From CAIYRG01 sp965247505 (lineage in GTDB: Bacteria > Pseudomonadota > Alphaproteobacteria > Micropepsales > Micropepsaceae): 64,000 nt of DNA. This document shows positions 34,089 through 43,147 of the stretch, in pieces. The DNA is taken from the NCBI GenBank assembly GCA_965247505.1, contig OZ252020.1:4278001-4342000 (forward strand), read 5' to 3'. A model generated the notes under the pieces. That model ran no database searches, was not told the DNA's origin, and saw nothing but the letters and a program-made list of their open reading frames with translations. The first letter of the stretch is position 1, and each line of letters opens with the position of its first letter. The translations under genes were made by a program, and so were the position numbers.

Positions 34089-35204
34089 TTAGCTTTTCGC
34101 AAAGCGCATGGGACTAAAGCCATCGAAGATTGGGTTTGGCTCTTCCTCTAATACAAGACCACGAATCATGTCGGCTATAACCGGCGCGAAAAGAATTCCG
34201 TTTCGGTATTGGCCGCTTGCTATAAAGAGACCGTCAACGGGTGTTGCCCCAATTACCGGTGAATCATCTGCTGTTCGGGGGCGGAGCCCAGCCCAGCTCT
34301 CGACTACGCGCCATGACGATAGCGATGGAATGAGCCGCGACGCGCGCGCAATCAATTCGTGCAGAGCCTCTTGCGTCACCGATGTCTCGAAACTGACATC
34401 TTCTACAGTCGCACCAATCAGAAGCGTTCCCGTGCGCGGCACAAGATAGACAATTTCCTCCCCCCAAATTAAGTGCCCCGGCATTTCCACGCCCTTCGGT
34501 GGCGCCACCGCGGTCATTTGACCTTTTGCGGGGCGAATGGGCGGCACAACGCCCTGATCAAGCCCGCCTAAGGTGCTACTCCATGCGCCCGCCGCGATTA
34601 CCACCTTATCCGCTGTAATTTTCCCAGTCGCAGTTGCCACGCCCCTAACTGCGCCGGATTCAATGTCGAGAGCGTGGACATCACACTGCTCACGCAAGGT
34701 TCCGCCGCAGCTGACAAATGCGCGCGCCAGCGCAGCGCTGAGCTTCCGATTATCCACCTGCGCGTCTTCAGGCGCTAAGAGCGCTCCGTGAATTGCAGGG
34801 CTGAGGAGAGACTCAATCAAACGGGCTTCTTCTGCGGTGCGCCACTCAATGTTTTCACCCTGCGCCGATAGCTCCGTAGCGGCACGCTTTAGCGCAGTTG
34901 CTCTCGTGTCTGATTGCGCGATTAACAAGGTCCCGCATGCTCGGTAACCCAAATCGATGCCGGATACTTTTTGCAAATCGGTTGCGAATTTGGGCCAAGC
35001 GGCGCGGCCCTCATGGGCAAGGCTCGTATAGCCATTGTCGTGCGCCTCGGTTTCCGCGGTCGCCGCCAACATTCCCGCGGCTGCCCAGCTGCTCGCCCGC
35101 CCCGCCAGAGCGCGTTCGAGAATCTGGACTTCACAGCCCGCTGACGCTAAGCGCCAACCAATGGCCAAACCGGCCACCCCGCCGCCGATAATCACTATTC
35201 TCAT
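34089..35204 (-). CDS. thiO: ThiO-like glycine oxidase (FAD amine oxidoreductase)
   Basis: 371 residues. The N-terminal dinucleotide-binding motif is VIIGGGVAGLAIGWRLASAG, followed by LERA and SSWAAAGMLAA, which is typical of ThiO-type DAO-family enzymes. The C-terminal FAD-contact block is VDGLFIASGQYRNGILFAPVIADMI. It oxidises glycine to the imine used for the thiazole of thiamin. No thiC, thiS, thiG or TPP riboswitch is visible next to it, so glycine oxidase is inferred from the family and other amino-acid oxidases are possible. Confidence 0.85.
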   Translation of the reverse strand: MRIVIIGGGVAGLAIGWRLASAGCEVQILERALAGRASSWAAAGMLAATAETEAHDNGYTSLAHEGRAAWPKFATDLQKVSGIDLGYRACGTLLIAQSDTRATALKRAATELSAQGENIEWRTAEEARLIESLLSPAIHGALLAPEDAQVDNRKLSAALARAFVSCGGTLREQCDVHALDIESGAVRGVATATGKITADKVVIAAGAWSSTLGGLDQGVVPPIRPAKGQMTAVAPPKGVEMPGHLIWGEEIVYLVPRTGTLLIGATVEDVSFETSVTQEALHELIARASRLIPSLSSWRVVESWAGLRPRTADDSPVIGATPVDGLFIASGQYRNGILFAPVIADMIRGLVLEEEPNPIFDGFSPMRFAKS

Positions 35205-35553
35205 GCTTTGCTCGACAACTCATTGCAGGCCTTCGCCCGCCGCTATGACGATCTACTTCTAAAAAAACGCAGCTAAACAACTATGCGAAAAAGCTGCAGA
35301 CGCAAGATAAAGCCCGACAAGAATCGTCTGGTTGCGGGCCGATGACGCAGGCCCGAGCAAGTCTTATAGTTCTGCCTCTTCTTGAAACTGGGTAAGATCA
35401 TCAAAAGGGCGACTTTCAGAGTCGGCTGTTTTGTTGGTTTGAGTCGAATTTTGGGGAGTTCCTTGGGGGACGGGTGCGGCGACGGATCGCGACTATGGTC
35501 AAGCCTTGCCGGCAATACCACCGCGCCAAAGACGACCATTGGCGCTATCTTAA
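35205..35553. other. Intergenic region before the IS1380 insertion, no supportable gene
   Basis: Only weak frames occur. One from TTG at 35382 would run across the IS1380 site and, with the element removed, stop shortly after as a peptide of about 66 residues. It has no recognisable features and is not called. No tRNA or riboswitch is recognised. Confidence 0.5.
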
Positions 35554-36536
35554 CCTACATTCCCCAGATGCCATCCAAATTCGTGGAAATCGTACCACTT
35601 TCCCATCGCCAAGGGTGCTGTATCCCCTTTGCAGCCATCCGATGGCATGATTTTGGTAATCGGCCCGCGCTTGGAAGGCCACTCGGTCATTTTTCTCGCC
35701 ATCCAGACACACTTCTCCTGTCGCTTTCTCCTCGCCGTCGATTCCCTCGGCCTACGCCGGAGCGGGTCTTCGCCGCAGATCATCAATCAAGCTCAGGATT
35801 TTCCGGAATAGGTCCCTCGGCACCGCCACCTCAGCCAATTGGAACGTAACGTAGCGGCCATGTCGGACAACCTTGGCCCCTATCTTCACCAGCTTGTCGC
35901 GCAACGTCGTCATCGACCAGTGCTCCACCTCCTTCGGCAAGGCCAGTGTCCACATGAAGCTGCCCAGATTATATGCCAGCGCATGAAGCTGGAGCCGAAC
36001 GGCATTGTTGCGGAACTTGCGACATGACAGACGGGTCCAGTTGATGGCGTTCTTGCCTTCCTTGATGTGCTGCTCTGCCGTGCCACGGTGATTATAGAAC
36101 GCCACCACCCGCTTGGTAGGGCGCGACAGATTAGTGACGATGAAACCGACGCGAGGAACCAGCTCACCGGGATGCCACTCCACTTTGGCCACGACACGGC
36201 GCTTCTTGTTCCACGATCCAGCCTGATAGCTGAAGCTGGCGTGGAAACGGCGAACATGGTCGGGCGGGCGACCGACAGGTCGCGTAAGCAGATGGGCAAT
36301 GTTCCGCTGGAGAATCGCGTTCGCTTTGAGGCGGATGACGTAGAGTAATCCCTCGGCTTCGAGATATTCGTATATCTCCGGTGAGGCGAAGGCGGCATCG
36401 CCACGAAAATACAGCCGCACCTTCCTTTCTTTATAGCGCATCACCACCGGCTCCAGAACATTCCGCAATCCGTCAGCACTGTGAACATTACCGGGGCGCA
36501 GGGAACATGGACCCATCCAGGAAAAGTGGAGGCGCC

Positions 36537-37409
36537 CTACACCGTTTGCATTGCTTCTGCCTCGAATTTGACGGGGCTTGTGAAGTCCCGCGTCGAGTGC
36601 CGACGGACTGGATTATAGAACCCGTCGATGTATCCGGCTATGGCAGTTTCAGCTTGGCTTCTTGACATGAACACAGTCCTCCAGATCAGTTCTGACTTGA
36701 TGGTTTGGAAGAAGGTCTCGACGACGGCGTTATCATAGCAATTTCCCTTACCGCTCATTGAGGCGAGGAAACCGAGTTCACCGAGGCGCGCCTGGTATGC
36801 GTCTGAGCAGTACTGGCTTCCCCGATCGCTATGGTGGATCACACCGGCGCCAGGTTGGCGCAGCCCGATAGCACGGTTAAGCGCCTTGAGCGGCAGGTCG
36901 CTGGTCATGCGAGCGCCCACGGCCCAGCCGATGACGCGCCGGGAGTAGAGGTCGAGCATGACGGCCAGGTACAGCCAGCCCTGTGCCGTCCAGATATAGC
37001 TGATGTCGGCAGCCCATTTCTCGTTGGGTGCCTCGGCGGAGAAGTTCTGGTCGAGAAGGTTCGATGCGACGGCCTTGTTGTGCTGGCTGTCCGTCGTCTT
37101 TTTGAACTTCTGTTTCCGTTTTGGAGACAACCCATTTCCCCGCATCAGCCGAGCCACCCTATGGCGTCCAACCTCGATCCCATTCTCGGCAAGCTCGTGA
37201 TGGACCCGCTCTGCACCGTAGCTCTCGCGGCTGCGCCGAAAGGCTGCCCGGACATGGGCGAGTAGAACCATGTCATCGAGCTGTCGCTGGCTTGGGCCGC
37301 GATTGCGCCAAGCGTAGAAGCCTGAGACGCTGACCTGCAGCAGTCTGCACAGGCGGAATATCGGCATCGCCAACCCGGCCCTCTCCGCGTCGATGAACCG
37401 GAACCTCAT
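36537..37409 (-). CDS. IS3-family transposase OrfB, copy 2
   Basis: 290 residues, the same protein as in copy 1 apart from about three substitutions (K in LPLKALN, H in IHHSDRG, Q in TFFQTIKSE). The DDE catalytic triad is present. The start overlaps the orfA stop as ATGA, and orfB is reached by -1 frameshifting at the A7 run (37438-37444 on this strand) of orfA. Intact. Confidence 0.95.
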   Translation of the reverse strand: MRFRFIDAERAGLAMPIFRLCRLLQVSVSGFYAWRNRGPSQRQLDDMVLLAHVRAAFRRSRESYGAERVHHELAENGIEVGRHRVARLMRGNGLSPKRKQKFKKTTDSQHNKAVASNLLDQNFSAEAPNEKWAADISYIWTAQGWLYLAVMLDLYSRRVIGWAVGARMTSDLPLKALNRAIGLRQPGAGVIHHSDRGSQYCSDAYQARLGELGFLASMSGKGNCYDNAVVETFFQTIKSELIWRTVFMSRSQAETAIAGYIDGFYNPVRRHSTRDFTSPVKFEAEAMQTV

Positions 37410-37708
37410 CGACTTTCCCTGGCAAAGAAGGCCAGCGCTTTTTTTAGGAGATCACGTTCCTGACGGGCCAGATCACGCTCTCGGCGTAGGCGGGTAATCT
37501 CCTTCGCTGCATCCTCATGCGGACCGGAAAGCAAATCCTCCTCACGCAATTCTGCGACCCAGCGGCCGAGCGCGCTGACGCTGATCCCAAGATCTCCTGC
37601 TATCTGCCGCTGCCTGCGCCCGCTCGTCTGTAAAAGACGGACGGCTTCTTCCTTGAAGGCCCGATCAAACCGCCGGCCCTTGTTCCCATTCTGCTTCGAC
37701 ATTTGCAC
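37406..37708 (-). CDS. IS3-family transposase OrfA, copy 2
   Basis: 100 residues, identical to the copy 1 OrfA: helix-turn-helix followed by a coiled coil, with the A7 slippery run near the 3' end. It provides DNA binding for the OrfAB transposase. Confidence 0.93.
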   Translation of the reverse strand: MQMSKQNGNKGRRFDRAFKEEAVRLLQTSGRRQRQIAGDLGISVSALGRWVAELREEDLLSGPHEDAAKEITRLRRERDLARQERDLLKKALAFFARESR

Positions 37709-38531
37709 CTCCTGCGATCAAAATCCTATCGCAGGACGTCTCCACTTTCGTCAGCAGGGTCCAACATCTCTCCAAGTCGCCGAACTGGTTGAACAGGAAC
37801 AGGGGATGATAGCAGGTGCAGCCGAAGTGGCCGTTGTAAGCTGTGCCTTCCTGGTCGCCATGGGTCGGGCTGACGGAGCTATCCATGTCGAGGATGATCA
37901 TCTTCGGCGGATGGCGGTCATGAACCTTGTTGATCCACACCCCGTTCATGTCGGCCAAGGCTTCAACGTTCTCGTCGGCGGCCAATAGCTCCGTCTCGAA
38001 GCGTCCCATCTGGCTGGTGAAAGCGGCCTGTCTTTCGATGGCCTTGCCGCCGACAATCCAGCGCATGGCGGGATCACGACCCAGACGATCGGCATCGTTC
38101 ACGTCGTCGTATCCGCCAAGACGGCCAAAGACGGACTGACGAAACTGCCCCGTTAGGCCGTGCCATCCGTTCTTGCCGGTACGGCTGTCGTGGAAAACAC
38201 CCTCGGCCATCTCAGTCAGGCCGAGGGCATCGTCAAGCTCCCGGTAGGCGAGCAACCCGGCATCAGAGGTGATCTTGGAACCGTGGAATTCAAGCTTCAA
38301 GCGACGGTCAAAAACGACCCGAAGGCACCCCGGTTTCGATTCACCCATCGGGTGTGCCATATCCGCCGCTCCATGCATGCTACAACTTCATGATTCTTAT
38401 AGAAGAATCGCCTTCTCGCCGCACTGAATATCGACGCTACTTGGGAAATACGGGCTTAAGAAGGACAGCGGTCCCTCTTGCCGCTTAAAGAATCTGGATT
38501 GCTGAATTTTCCTGCAGAGGAGGTTGCATTT

Positions 38532-40223
38532 TTGAACCAATCTAAATCTGGCGACGGCAAAGGTGACCGTTATAGCGGGGCGCCTTTCGCGACGCGCTCG
38601 CCGGTCATTGCAAAAAATACCATGGCAGCGACGGCCCAGCCGCTTGCGACTCTCATCGCGATAGACACATTGAAACGCGGTGGCTGCGCAATGGATGCGG
38701 CAATCGCTGCGAATGCAGCTTTGGGATTGATGGAGCCGATGGCCTGTGGCATAGGCGGCGACATTTTTGCGATCGTATGGGACCCAAACAGCCAATCGCT
38801 TTATGGTTACAACGGATCCGGACGTTCGCCCAACGGACAAAGTCTCGATGATTTAAAAACGAAGCTTAAGGGACAAACTCAAATTCCACAGCGTGGCGCC
38901 TTATCGCTATCGGTGCCAGGAGCAATTGACGGATGGTTTGCACTTCACGGGAGATTCGGTCGGATGTCGATGCAGGACGTCCTTGCGCCAGCCATCGCTT
39001 ACGCCCGTGACGGTTATCCGGTGTCACAATATGTGTCGATGCATTGGCAAGAAAATATGGATGCCTTTGCGGCCTCCGAGGAAATTGAAGAGTTCGAGAA
39101 TGCAAAAAAGACGTTCCTAATTGACGGAAAGGTTCCGCGCGAAGGACAGCTATTTTGCAACCCCAACTTAGCCGCCACCTATGCCGCAATCGCTGAAAAT
39201 GGACGCGAAATATTTTATGAAGGTGCACTTGCGCAAAAGATGGCCGACTATCTGAGGGAGATCGGAGCTCCACTCGGCTATGACGACCTGGCTGCGCATG
39301 TGGGCAATTGGGTCGACCCCGTATCTATAAATTACCGCGGCTATGACGTCTTTGAACTTCCCCCCAACGGGCAAGGCGCCGCCGCGCTACAGATGCTGAA
39401 AATTATTGAAGGCTTCGATATTAAATCAATGGGCCCAGGCTCCGCTGACGCGCTTCACTTGATGATCGAAGCAAAGCGGCTGGCATATGAGGACCTTGCA
39501 AAATTCTATGCCGACCCGGATTTTGCGGATATCCCAATGAAGGCATTGTTGTCGGACAGCTATGCCGCGGAACGGCGCGCGCTCATCGATATGAATTTTG
39601 CCAATACCGATATTGCTCCAGGCGAACCAAAGCTCGCGGATGGCGACACAACCTATCTCGCCGTTGCAGACGCGGACGGAATGATGGTCTCGCTGATTCA
39701 ATCTAACTTCTGCGGTATGGGTTCCGGACTGGTGCCCGACGATCTTGGGTTTATGTTTCAAAATCGCGGCGAACTGTTTTCGCTCGAACCCGGGTCGGCC
39801 AACGTCTATGCGCCGGGAAAGCGGCCATTTCACACCATTATCCCAGGATTCGTTATGAAAAACGGCGTGCCTTGGATGGCGTTTGGCGTAATGGGCGGCG
39901 ACATGCAGCCACAGGGGCATGTGCAAGTTCTCACGAACATGATTGATTTTGATATGAATGTGCAGGAAGCCGGGGATTTCATGCGCTTTCGCCATTGTGG
40001 TGGGAGCGATCCTACTGGCGAGCCTGCTGATGGTATCGGGACGGTAGAAATCGAGTCCGGAGTTTCTGGCGATGTTGTGCCCGAGCTAGCCCAGCGTGGG
40101 CATAAGATTGCGCCCGGGAGCAGGTTATTTGGTGGCCATCAAGCGGTCCTATACGATCGCGAAAATCGTGTGTATTGGGGCGCAAGTGAAATGCGCAAAG
40201 ACGGCGAGGCTATAGGGTATTGA
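38532..40223 (+). CDS. Gamma-glutamyltransferase family protein
   Basis: 563 residues if started at TTG 38532. The GAGGAGG at 38517-38523, eight bases ahead, decides this start over the TTG at 38478. It is an Ntn hydrolase with no obvious signal peptide: MAATAQPLATLIAIDTLKRGGCAMDAAIAAN, GIGGDIFAIVWD, then the autocleavage threonine in LADGDTTYLAVADADGMMVSLIQSN, and GSGLVPDDLGFMFQNRG. The absence of an export signal suggests a cytoplasmic GGT-like amidase or transpeptidase (some act on oxamate-like or other gamma-glutamyl amides). It starts 76 bases after the IS1380 end, so its expression may be IS-driven. Confidence 0.88.
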   Translation: MNQSKSGDGKGDRYSGAPFATRSPVIAKNTMAATAQPLATLIAIDTLKRGGCAMDAAIAANAALGLMEPMACGIGGDIFAIVWDPNSQSLYGYNGSGRSPNGQSLDDLKTKLKGQTQIPQRGALSLSVPGAIDGWFALHGRFGRMSMQDVLAPAIAYARDGYPVSQYVSMHWQENMDAFAASEEIEEFENAKKTFLIDGKVPREGQLFCNPNLAATYAAIAENGREIFYEGALAQKMADYLREIGAPLGYDDLAAHVGNWVDPVSINYRGYDVFELPPNGQGAAALQMLKIIEGFDIKSMGPGSADALHLMIEAKRLAYEDLAKFYADPDFADIPMKALLSDSYAAERRALIDMNFANTDIAPGEPKLADGDTTYLAVADADGMMVSLIQSNFCGMGSGLVPDDLGFMFQNRGELFSLEPGSANVYAPGKRPFHTIIPGFVMKNGVPWMAFGVMGGDMQPQGHVQVLTNMIDFDMNVQEAGDFMRFRHCGGSDPTGEPADGIGTVEIESGVSGDVVPELAQRGHKIAPGSRLFGGHQAVLYDRENRVYWGASEMRKDGEAIGY

Positions 40224-40227
40224 AACC

Positions 40228-41379
40228 GTGAAGTGGCACGTTTTTCGAAATGGATTGCGGACGCTCCACCTTTGGGCGGGGCTTATACTCGCCGTTCCGT
40301 TTGTTCTGCTCGGGATTTCGGGAAGCATATTGATGTTCCAACCCGAGGCGCCGCGCTGGTCGCAACCGCATGCATCCGCAATTGGCGAGCAACAATCGTT
40401 AGAAGCGATACTTGGGGCGGCAAGAGCATCTCTTCCCGGTTCGTCCGCCACGCGGATCACAGTGCCGGAGAGGCCCGGCGAGCCGGCAATGATTCGCTTT
40501 CGAACAAACTCCGCTCAAAGAGGCGACAATGATCGCGGCCATCTCGTGTTTGTCGACCCGGTCTCACTGCAAATATTGGGACAGATAGAACGCCCCAGGG
40601 CAGCGCGCATTTTCAATACGATGCGCACGCTCCATGCGACGCTCTATGTGCGCACGATTTCAGATCGAAGTTTTGTGGGGTGGATGGGAATTGCCTTAAT
40701 TCTCATTTGTATTAGCGGCTTGGTCCTTTGGTGGCCAAGAATCGGAAAGTGGCGCGGCGCATTCGGCGTTGCGCAGGATGCTCGCGGTTTACGCCTATTC
40801 CACGATCTACATAGTGCCGTCGGCTTTTGGTCGCTTATAGTATTGCTGGTTGTGAGCATAAGCGGCCTCTACCTCTCTTTTCCGCGTACGTTTCGTGATA
40901 CGGTTGGGATGGTGATGCCGCTAGGGCAGTTTTTCGACGAACCGAGTATCGCCGACACGCCGCCTGCAGATTTTTCCAGTGATCTCGACCAAGCGGTTGC
41001 CAGGACCCTTAGTCTAGTTCCACAGTCGGAGCTACGTGATATCCAGCTGGCGATACGGCCGGGCGGCGTGATGGTCATAAATCTTTCGCCACGCAATCTA
41101 GGTGCCGGGGCGCTCCAAATTACCGTCTCATCCGACCCGGAAACGGGACAAGTCGTTTATATCGACGATCCGCGCGTTTATGCCCTGGGAGAACGCGTCG
41201 TTCACTGGCAGCGCTGGCTTCATTCCGGGTTGGGACTAGGCATTATCTGGCGTGTCGTCGTATTTATTTCAGGGCTTCTACCGCTTTTCTTAGCCATAAC
41301 CGGCATTTGGATGTGGCTTTTAAAGCGTAGCCAGAACCGAAAACGCCGCTCCACTTCGTTGCCGGCACCCGCAGAGTAG
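40228..41379 (+). CDS. PepSY-associated membrane protein
   Basis: 383 residues from GTG 40228, four bases after the GGT stop. It has four membrane segments: near residues 10-35 (TLHLWAGLILAVPFVLLGISGSILMF), about 145-170 (WMGIALILICISGLVLWW), about 195-220 and near 345-370. PepSY-type extracytoplasmic loops lie between them (GHLVFVDPVSLQILGQIERP, ETGQVVYIDDP). The HLWAGL start and RTLHATLY histidines are typical of the PiuB/PepSY_TM family, often linked to iron-reductase or siderophore uptake. The role here is inferred only from the family. Confidence 0.85.
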   Translation: MKWHVFRNGLRTLHLWAGLILAVPFVLLGISGSILMFQPEAPRWSQPHASAIGEQQSLEAILGAARASLPGSSATRITVPERPGEPAMIRFRTNSAQRGDNDRGHLVFVDPVSLQILGQIERPRAARIFNTMRTLHATLYVRTISDRSFVGWMGIALILICISGLVLWWPRIGKWRGAFGVAQDARGLRLFHDLHSAVGFWSLIVLLVVSISGLYLSFPRTFRDTVGMVMPLGQFFDEPSIADTPPADFSSDLDQAVARTLSLVPQSELRDIQLAIRPGGVMVINLSPRNLGAGALQITVSSDPETGQVVYIDDPRVYALGERVVHWQRWLHSGLGLGIIWRVVVFISGLLPLFLAITGIWMWLLKRSQNRKRRSTSLPAPAE

Positions 41380-41490
41380 CCTAGAATTAGCGTATTACCT
41401 TGCCATCATTAACGTTTCGGTAACCGTTGACGTTTGTATACTTCTTTGGAAAATAAGGATGATTTCGTTCGGCCTTAGAATCGAACGGAA

Positions 41491-43146
41491 ATGCATTTGC
41501 TGGCGTGGGTGCAACCTATAATTGTTTGCGCCCCATTAGAGGAATTCGAGTTGCTAGATAGCGCTCTTTCGAGAGTTTTGGTGGTTCGACGCGAGGCCCG
41601 CAAAGTGGCCTCTAGCGTCAAAAACGTATTTGATTCACCAGACGGACGTTGGGCAGTTGTTTCGACTGCGATTACGGCCTCGGTCGCGGTGACGATTGTG
41701 TGGCTGGCGCTTGCGGCAGCCCCCCCGAGTGAAGCGGCAACCTACGAGCCTCGTCGGACAGAGGCCGCCCTCCCCTACGATATTCTTGCACGCCTGCCTG
41801 GTGCCCGTGAAATTCCGGGCATCTCGCCAGATGATGTTCGCTTAGCCGGCTTGTTAGGCACCAGCGCTTCAGGATTTTCGGCGCGTATTCAACGCGAAGC
41901 GGGAACGCTTGTCGGTTTACGGAATGCACCCCAAGCAACTGACACTCTGAAGGGCATACCAGGCGTAAGCACGCGCATGCTGGCTATCGAAAATGGCGGC
42001 ACGCTCATGGGCATGCTTCAAGAGGCCGGTGTTTCACAGCAGGACGCCGTAACCGTCGTGGACGCAATAAGGGAGGTTTATTCCCCACGAAGCGTTCGGG
42101 CGGGCCAAGTATTCGAAGCAAATTTTGGTCTTGAAGAAATTTTGTTTCCGAGGCGGCTCGTGCAAGCTCCTCTGACGGAAACGCCTACCTTGCGGCTTCT
42201 GTCGCTCTCCTTCGTGCCCACGATCGACCGTGAAGTTAGAATTGAACTTTCTTCACCGGACGCATACCAAGCGCGAGAAATTGCCAAGGAACTTGTTGCC
42301 CGCTACGAACACGCCGGGGCGACAATAGATTCAAGTCTCTACCTCGCGGCGATGCAGGCAGGCATACCCGCCGCGGTCGTTGTAGAGATGATTCATATGT
42401 TTTCATACGACGTTGATTTTCAGCGCGATGTCCAGCCTGGAGATCAGTTTGAAACCTTCTTCACCCATTTCTACACGCCAGATGGAGACTCTGCGAAACC
42501 TGGAGAAATTCTAACTTCGTCTATGACATTGAGCGGCAAGACGCACACGCTTTACCGTTTTGATACGCCCGATGGCGAAGAGTTCTTTGATGAGGAAGGA
42601 AATAGCGCTCGTAGCCTTCTTATGCGGACACCGGTTGATGGCGCTCGTATTTCTTCCCGGTTTGGCGCCAGGAGACACCCGATTCTAGGCTATACGCGGA
42701 TGCATCAAGGTATTGATTTTGCGGTGTCGACAGGGACGCCGATCATGGCCGCAGGGAACGGAACCGTAGACGTAGCTGGGCGCGCTGGCGGCTATGGAAA
42801 TCTTCTCGTCATACGCCATGCCAATGGATTTTCTACCGCTTATGGTCACTTGTCCAAATACGCCAACGGCGTTCGCAAGGGGGCACGCGTCCGCCAAGGC
42901 CAAATTGTCGCCTATAGCGGGGCAACGGGCCTCGCCACGGGACCACATCTTCATTACGAAGTGCGCGAAAACGGCAGCCAAGTTAATCCGGCCACAATTA
43001 AGGTCGCGAGCGGGCGCAAGCTTGAGGGCTCAGAGCTTGAACTCTTTCTCGCCGAACGCGGCCGTATCGAACAACTCGTTGCATCGCTTCCGATGCAGGC
43101 ACGGGTTGCCGAGGCATCGGGCCTGCGCCAAACAACCGAGCAATAA
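41491..43146 (+). CDS. M23-family metallopeptidase (murein endopeptidase) with N-terminal anchor
   Basis: 551 residues from ATG 41491, or 531 from TTG 41551, which follows AGAGGAATTCGAG and may be the true start. A single membrane segment (WAVVSTAITASVAVTIVWLALAAAPP) is followed by a long central region and a C-terminal peptidase_M23 (about 385-500). Zinc ligands are visible as HPILGYTRMHQGIDFA and HLHYEV, with GYGNLLVIRHANGFSTAYGHL between. It likely cleaves peptidoglycan cross-links in the periplasm during growth or division. It ends one base from the convergent clpB stop. Confidence 0.92.
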   Translation: MHLLAWVQPIIVCAPLEEFELLDSALSRVLVVRREARKVASSVKNVFDSPDGRWAVVSTAITASVAVTIVWLALAAAPPSEAATYEPRRTEAALPYDILARLPGAREIPGISPDDVRLAGLLGTSASGFSARIQREAGTLVGLRNAPQATDTLKGIPGVSTRMLAIENGGTLMGMLQEAGVSQQDAVTVVDAIREVYSPRSVRAGQVFEANFGLEEILFPRRLVQAPLTETPTLRLLSLSFVPTIDREVRIELSSPDAYQAREIAKELVARYEHAGATIDSSLYLAAMQAGIPAAVVVEMIHMFSYDVDFQRDVQPGDQFETFFTHFYTPDGDSAKPGEILTSSMTLSGKTHTLYRFDTPDGEEFFDEEGNSARSLLMRTPVDGARISSRFGARRHPILGYTRMHQGIDFAVSTGTPIMAAGNGTVDVAGRAGGYGNLLVIRHANGFSTAYGHLSKYANGVRKGARVRQGQIVAYSGATGLATGPHLHYEVRENGSQVNPATIKVASGRKLEGSELELFLAERGRIEQLVASLPMQARVAEASGLRQTTEQ

Positions 43147-43147
43147 G

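Larger units (their letters stand above)
36508..37763 (-). mobile_element. IS3-family insertion sequence, copy 2 (1256 bp, intact)
   Basis: Same length and ends as copy 1 (5478-6733) but in the opposite orientation. It is inserted in the IS1380 transposase with a perfect 3-base target duplication (ACA on this strand, 36505-36507 and 37764-37766). This copy proves the element boundaries because the host sequence rejoins in frame. Confidence 0.97.
35752..38345 (-). pseudogene. IS1380-family transposase A, split by IS3
   Basis: The N-terminal part runs from about 38345 (MGESKPGCLRVVFDRRLKLEF) through TSDAGLLAYRELDD, ILDMDSSVSPTHGDQEGTAY and CYHPLFLFNQFGDLERC. The rest (SLRPGNVHSADG, YFRGDAAFASPEIYEYLE, FYNHRGTAEQHIKEGKNAINWTRL) runs to 35752. 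The break is exactly at the IS3 insertion, and one TGT codon restores LERC-SLRPGN in frame. The catalytic Asp in LDMDSSV, Asp in FRGDAAFASPE and Glu in AEQHIKEGK are intact, so it was functional until the IS3 arrived. Confidence 0.92.
35554..38455 (-). mobile_element. IS1380-family insertion sequence A, interrupted by IS3
   Basis: The outer ends pair imperfectly: left CCTACATTCCCCAG and right (reversed) GCCCGTATTTCCCAAG. Both sit next to TTAA (35550-35553 and 38456-38459), read as the target duplication. Without the IS3 insertion and its duplicated triplet the element is 1643 bp. Its transposase gene is split. It lies just upstream of the gamma-glutamyltransferase gene. Confidence 0.9.

Noticed and set aside
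35382..35849. Frame starting MKLGKIIKRATF upstream of and into IS1380 A
   Set aside because: It reads through the IS end. With the element removed it stops after about 66 residues, has no recognisable features and no clear ribosome-binding site.
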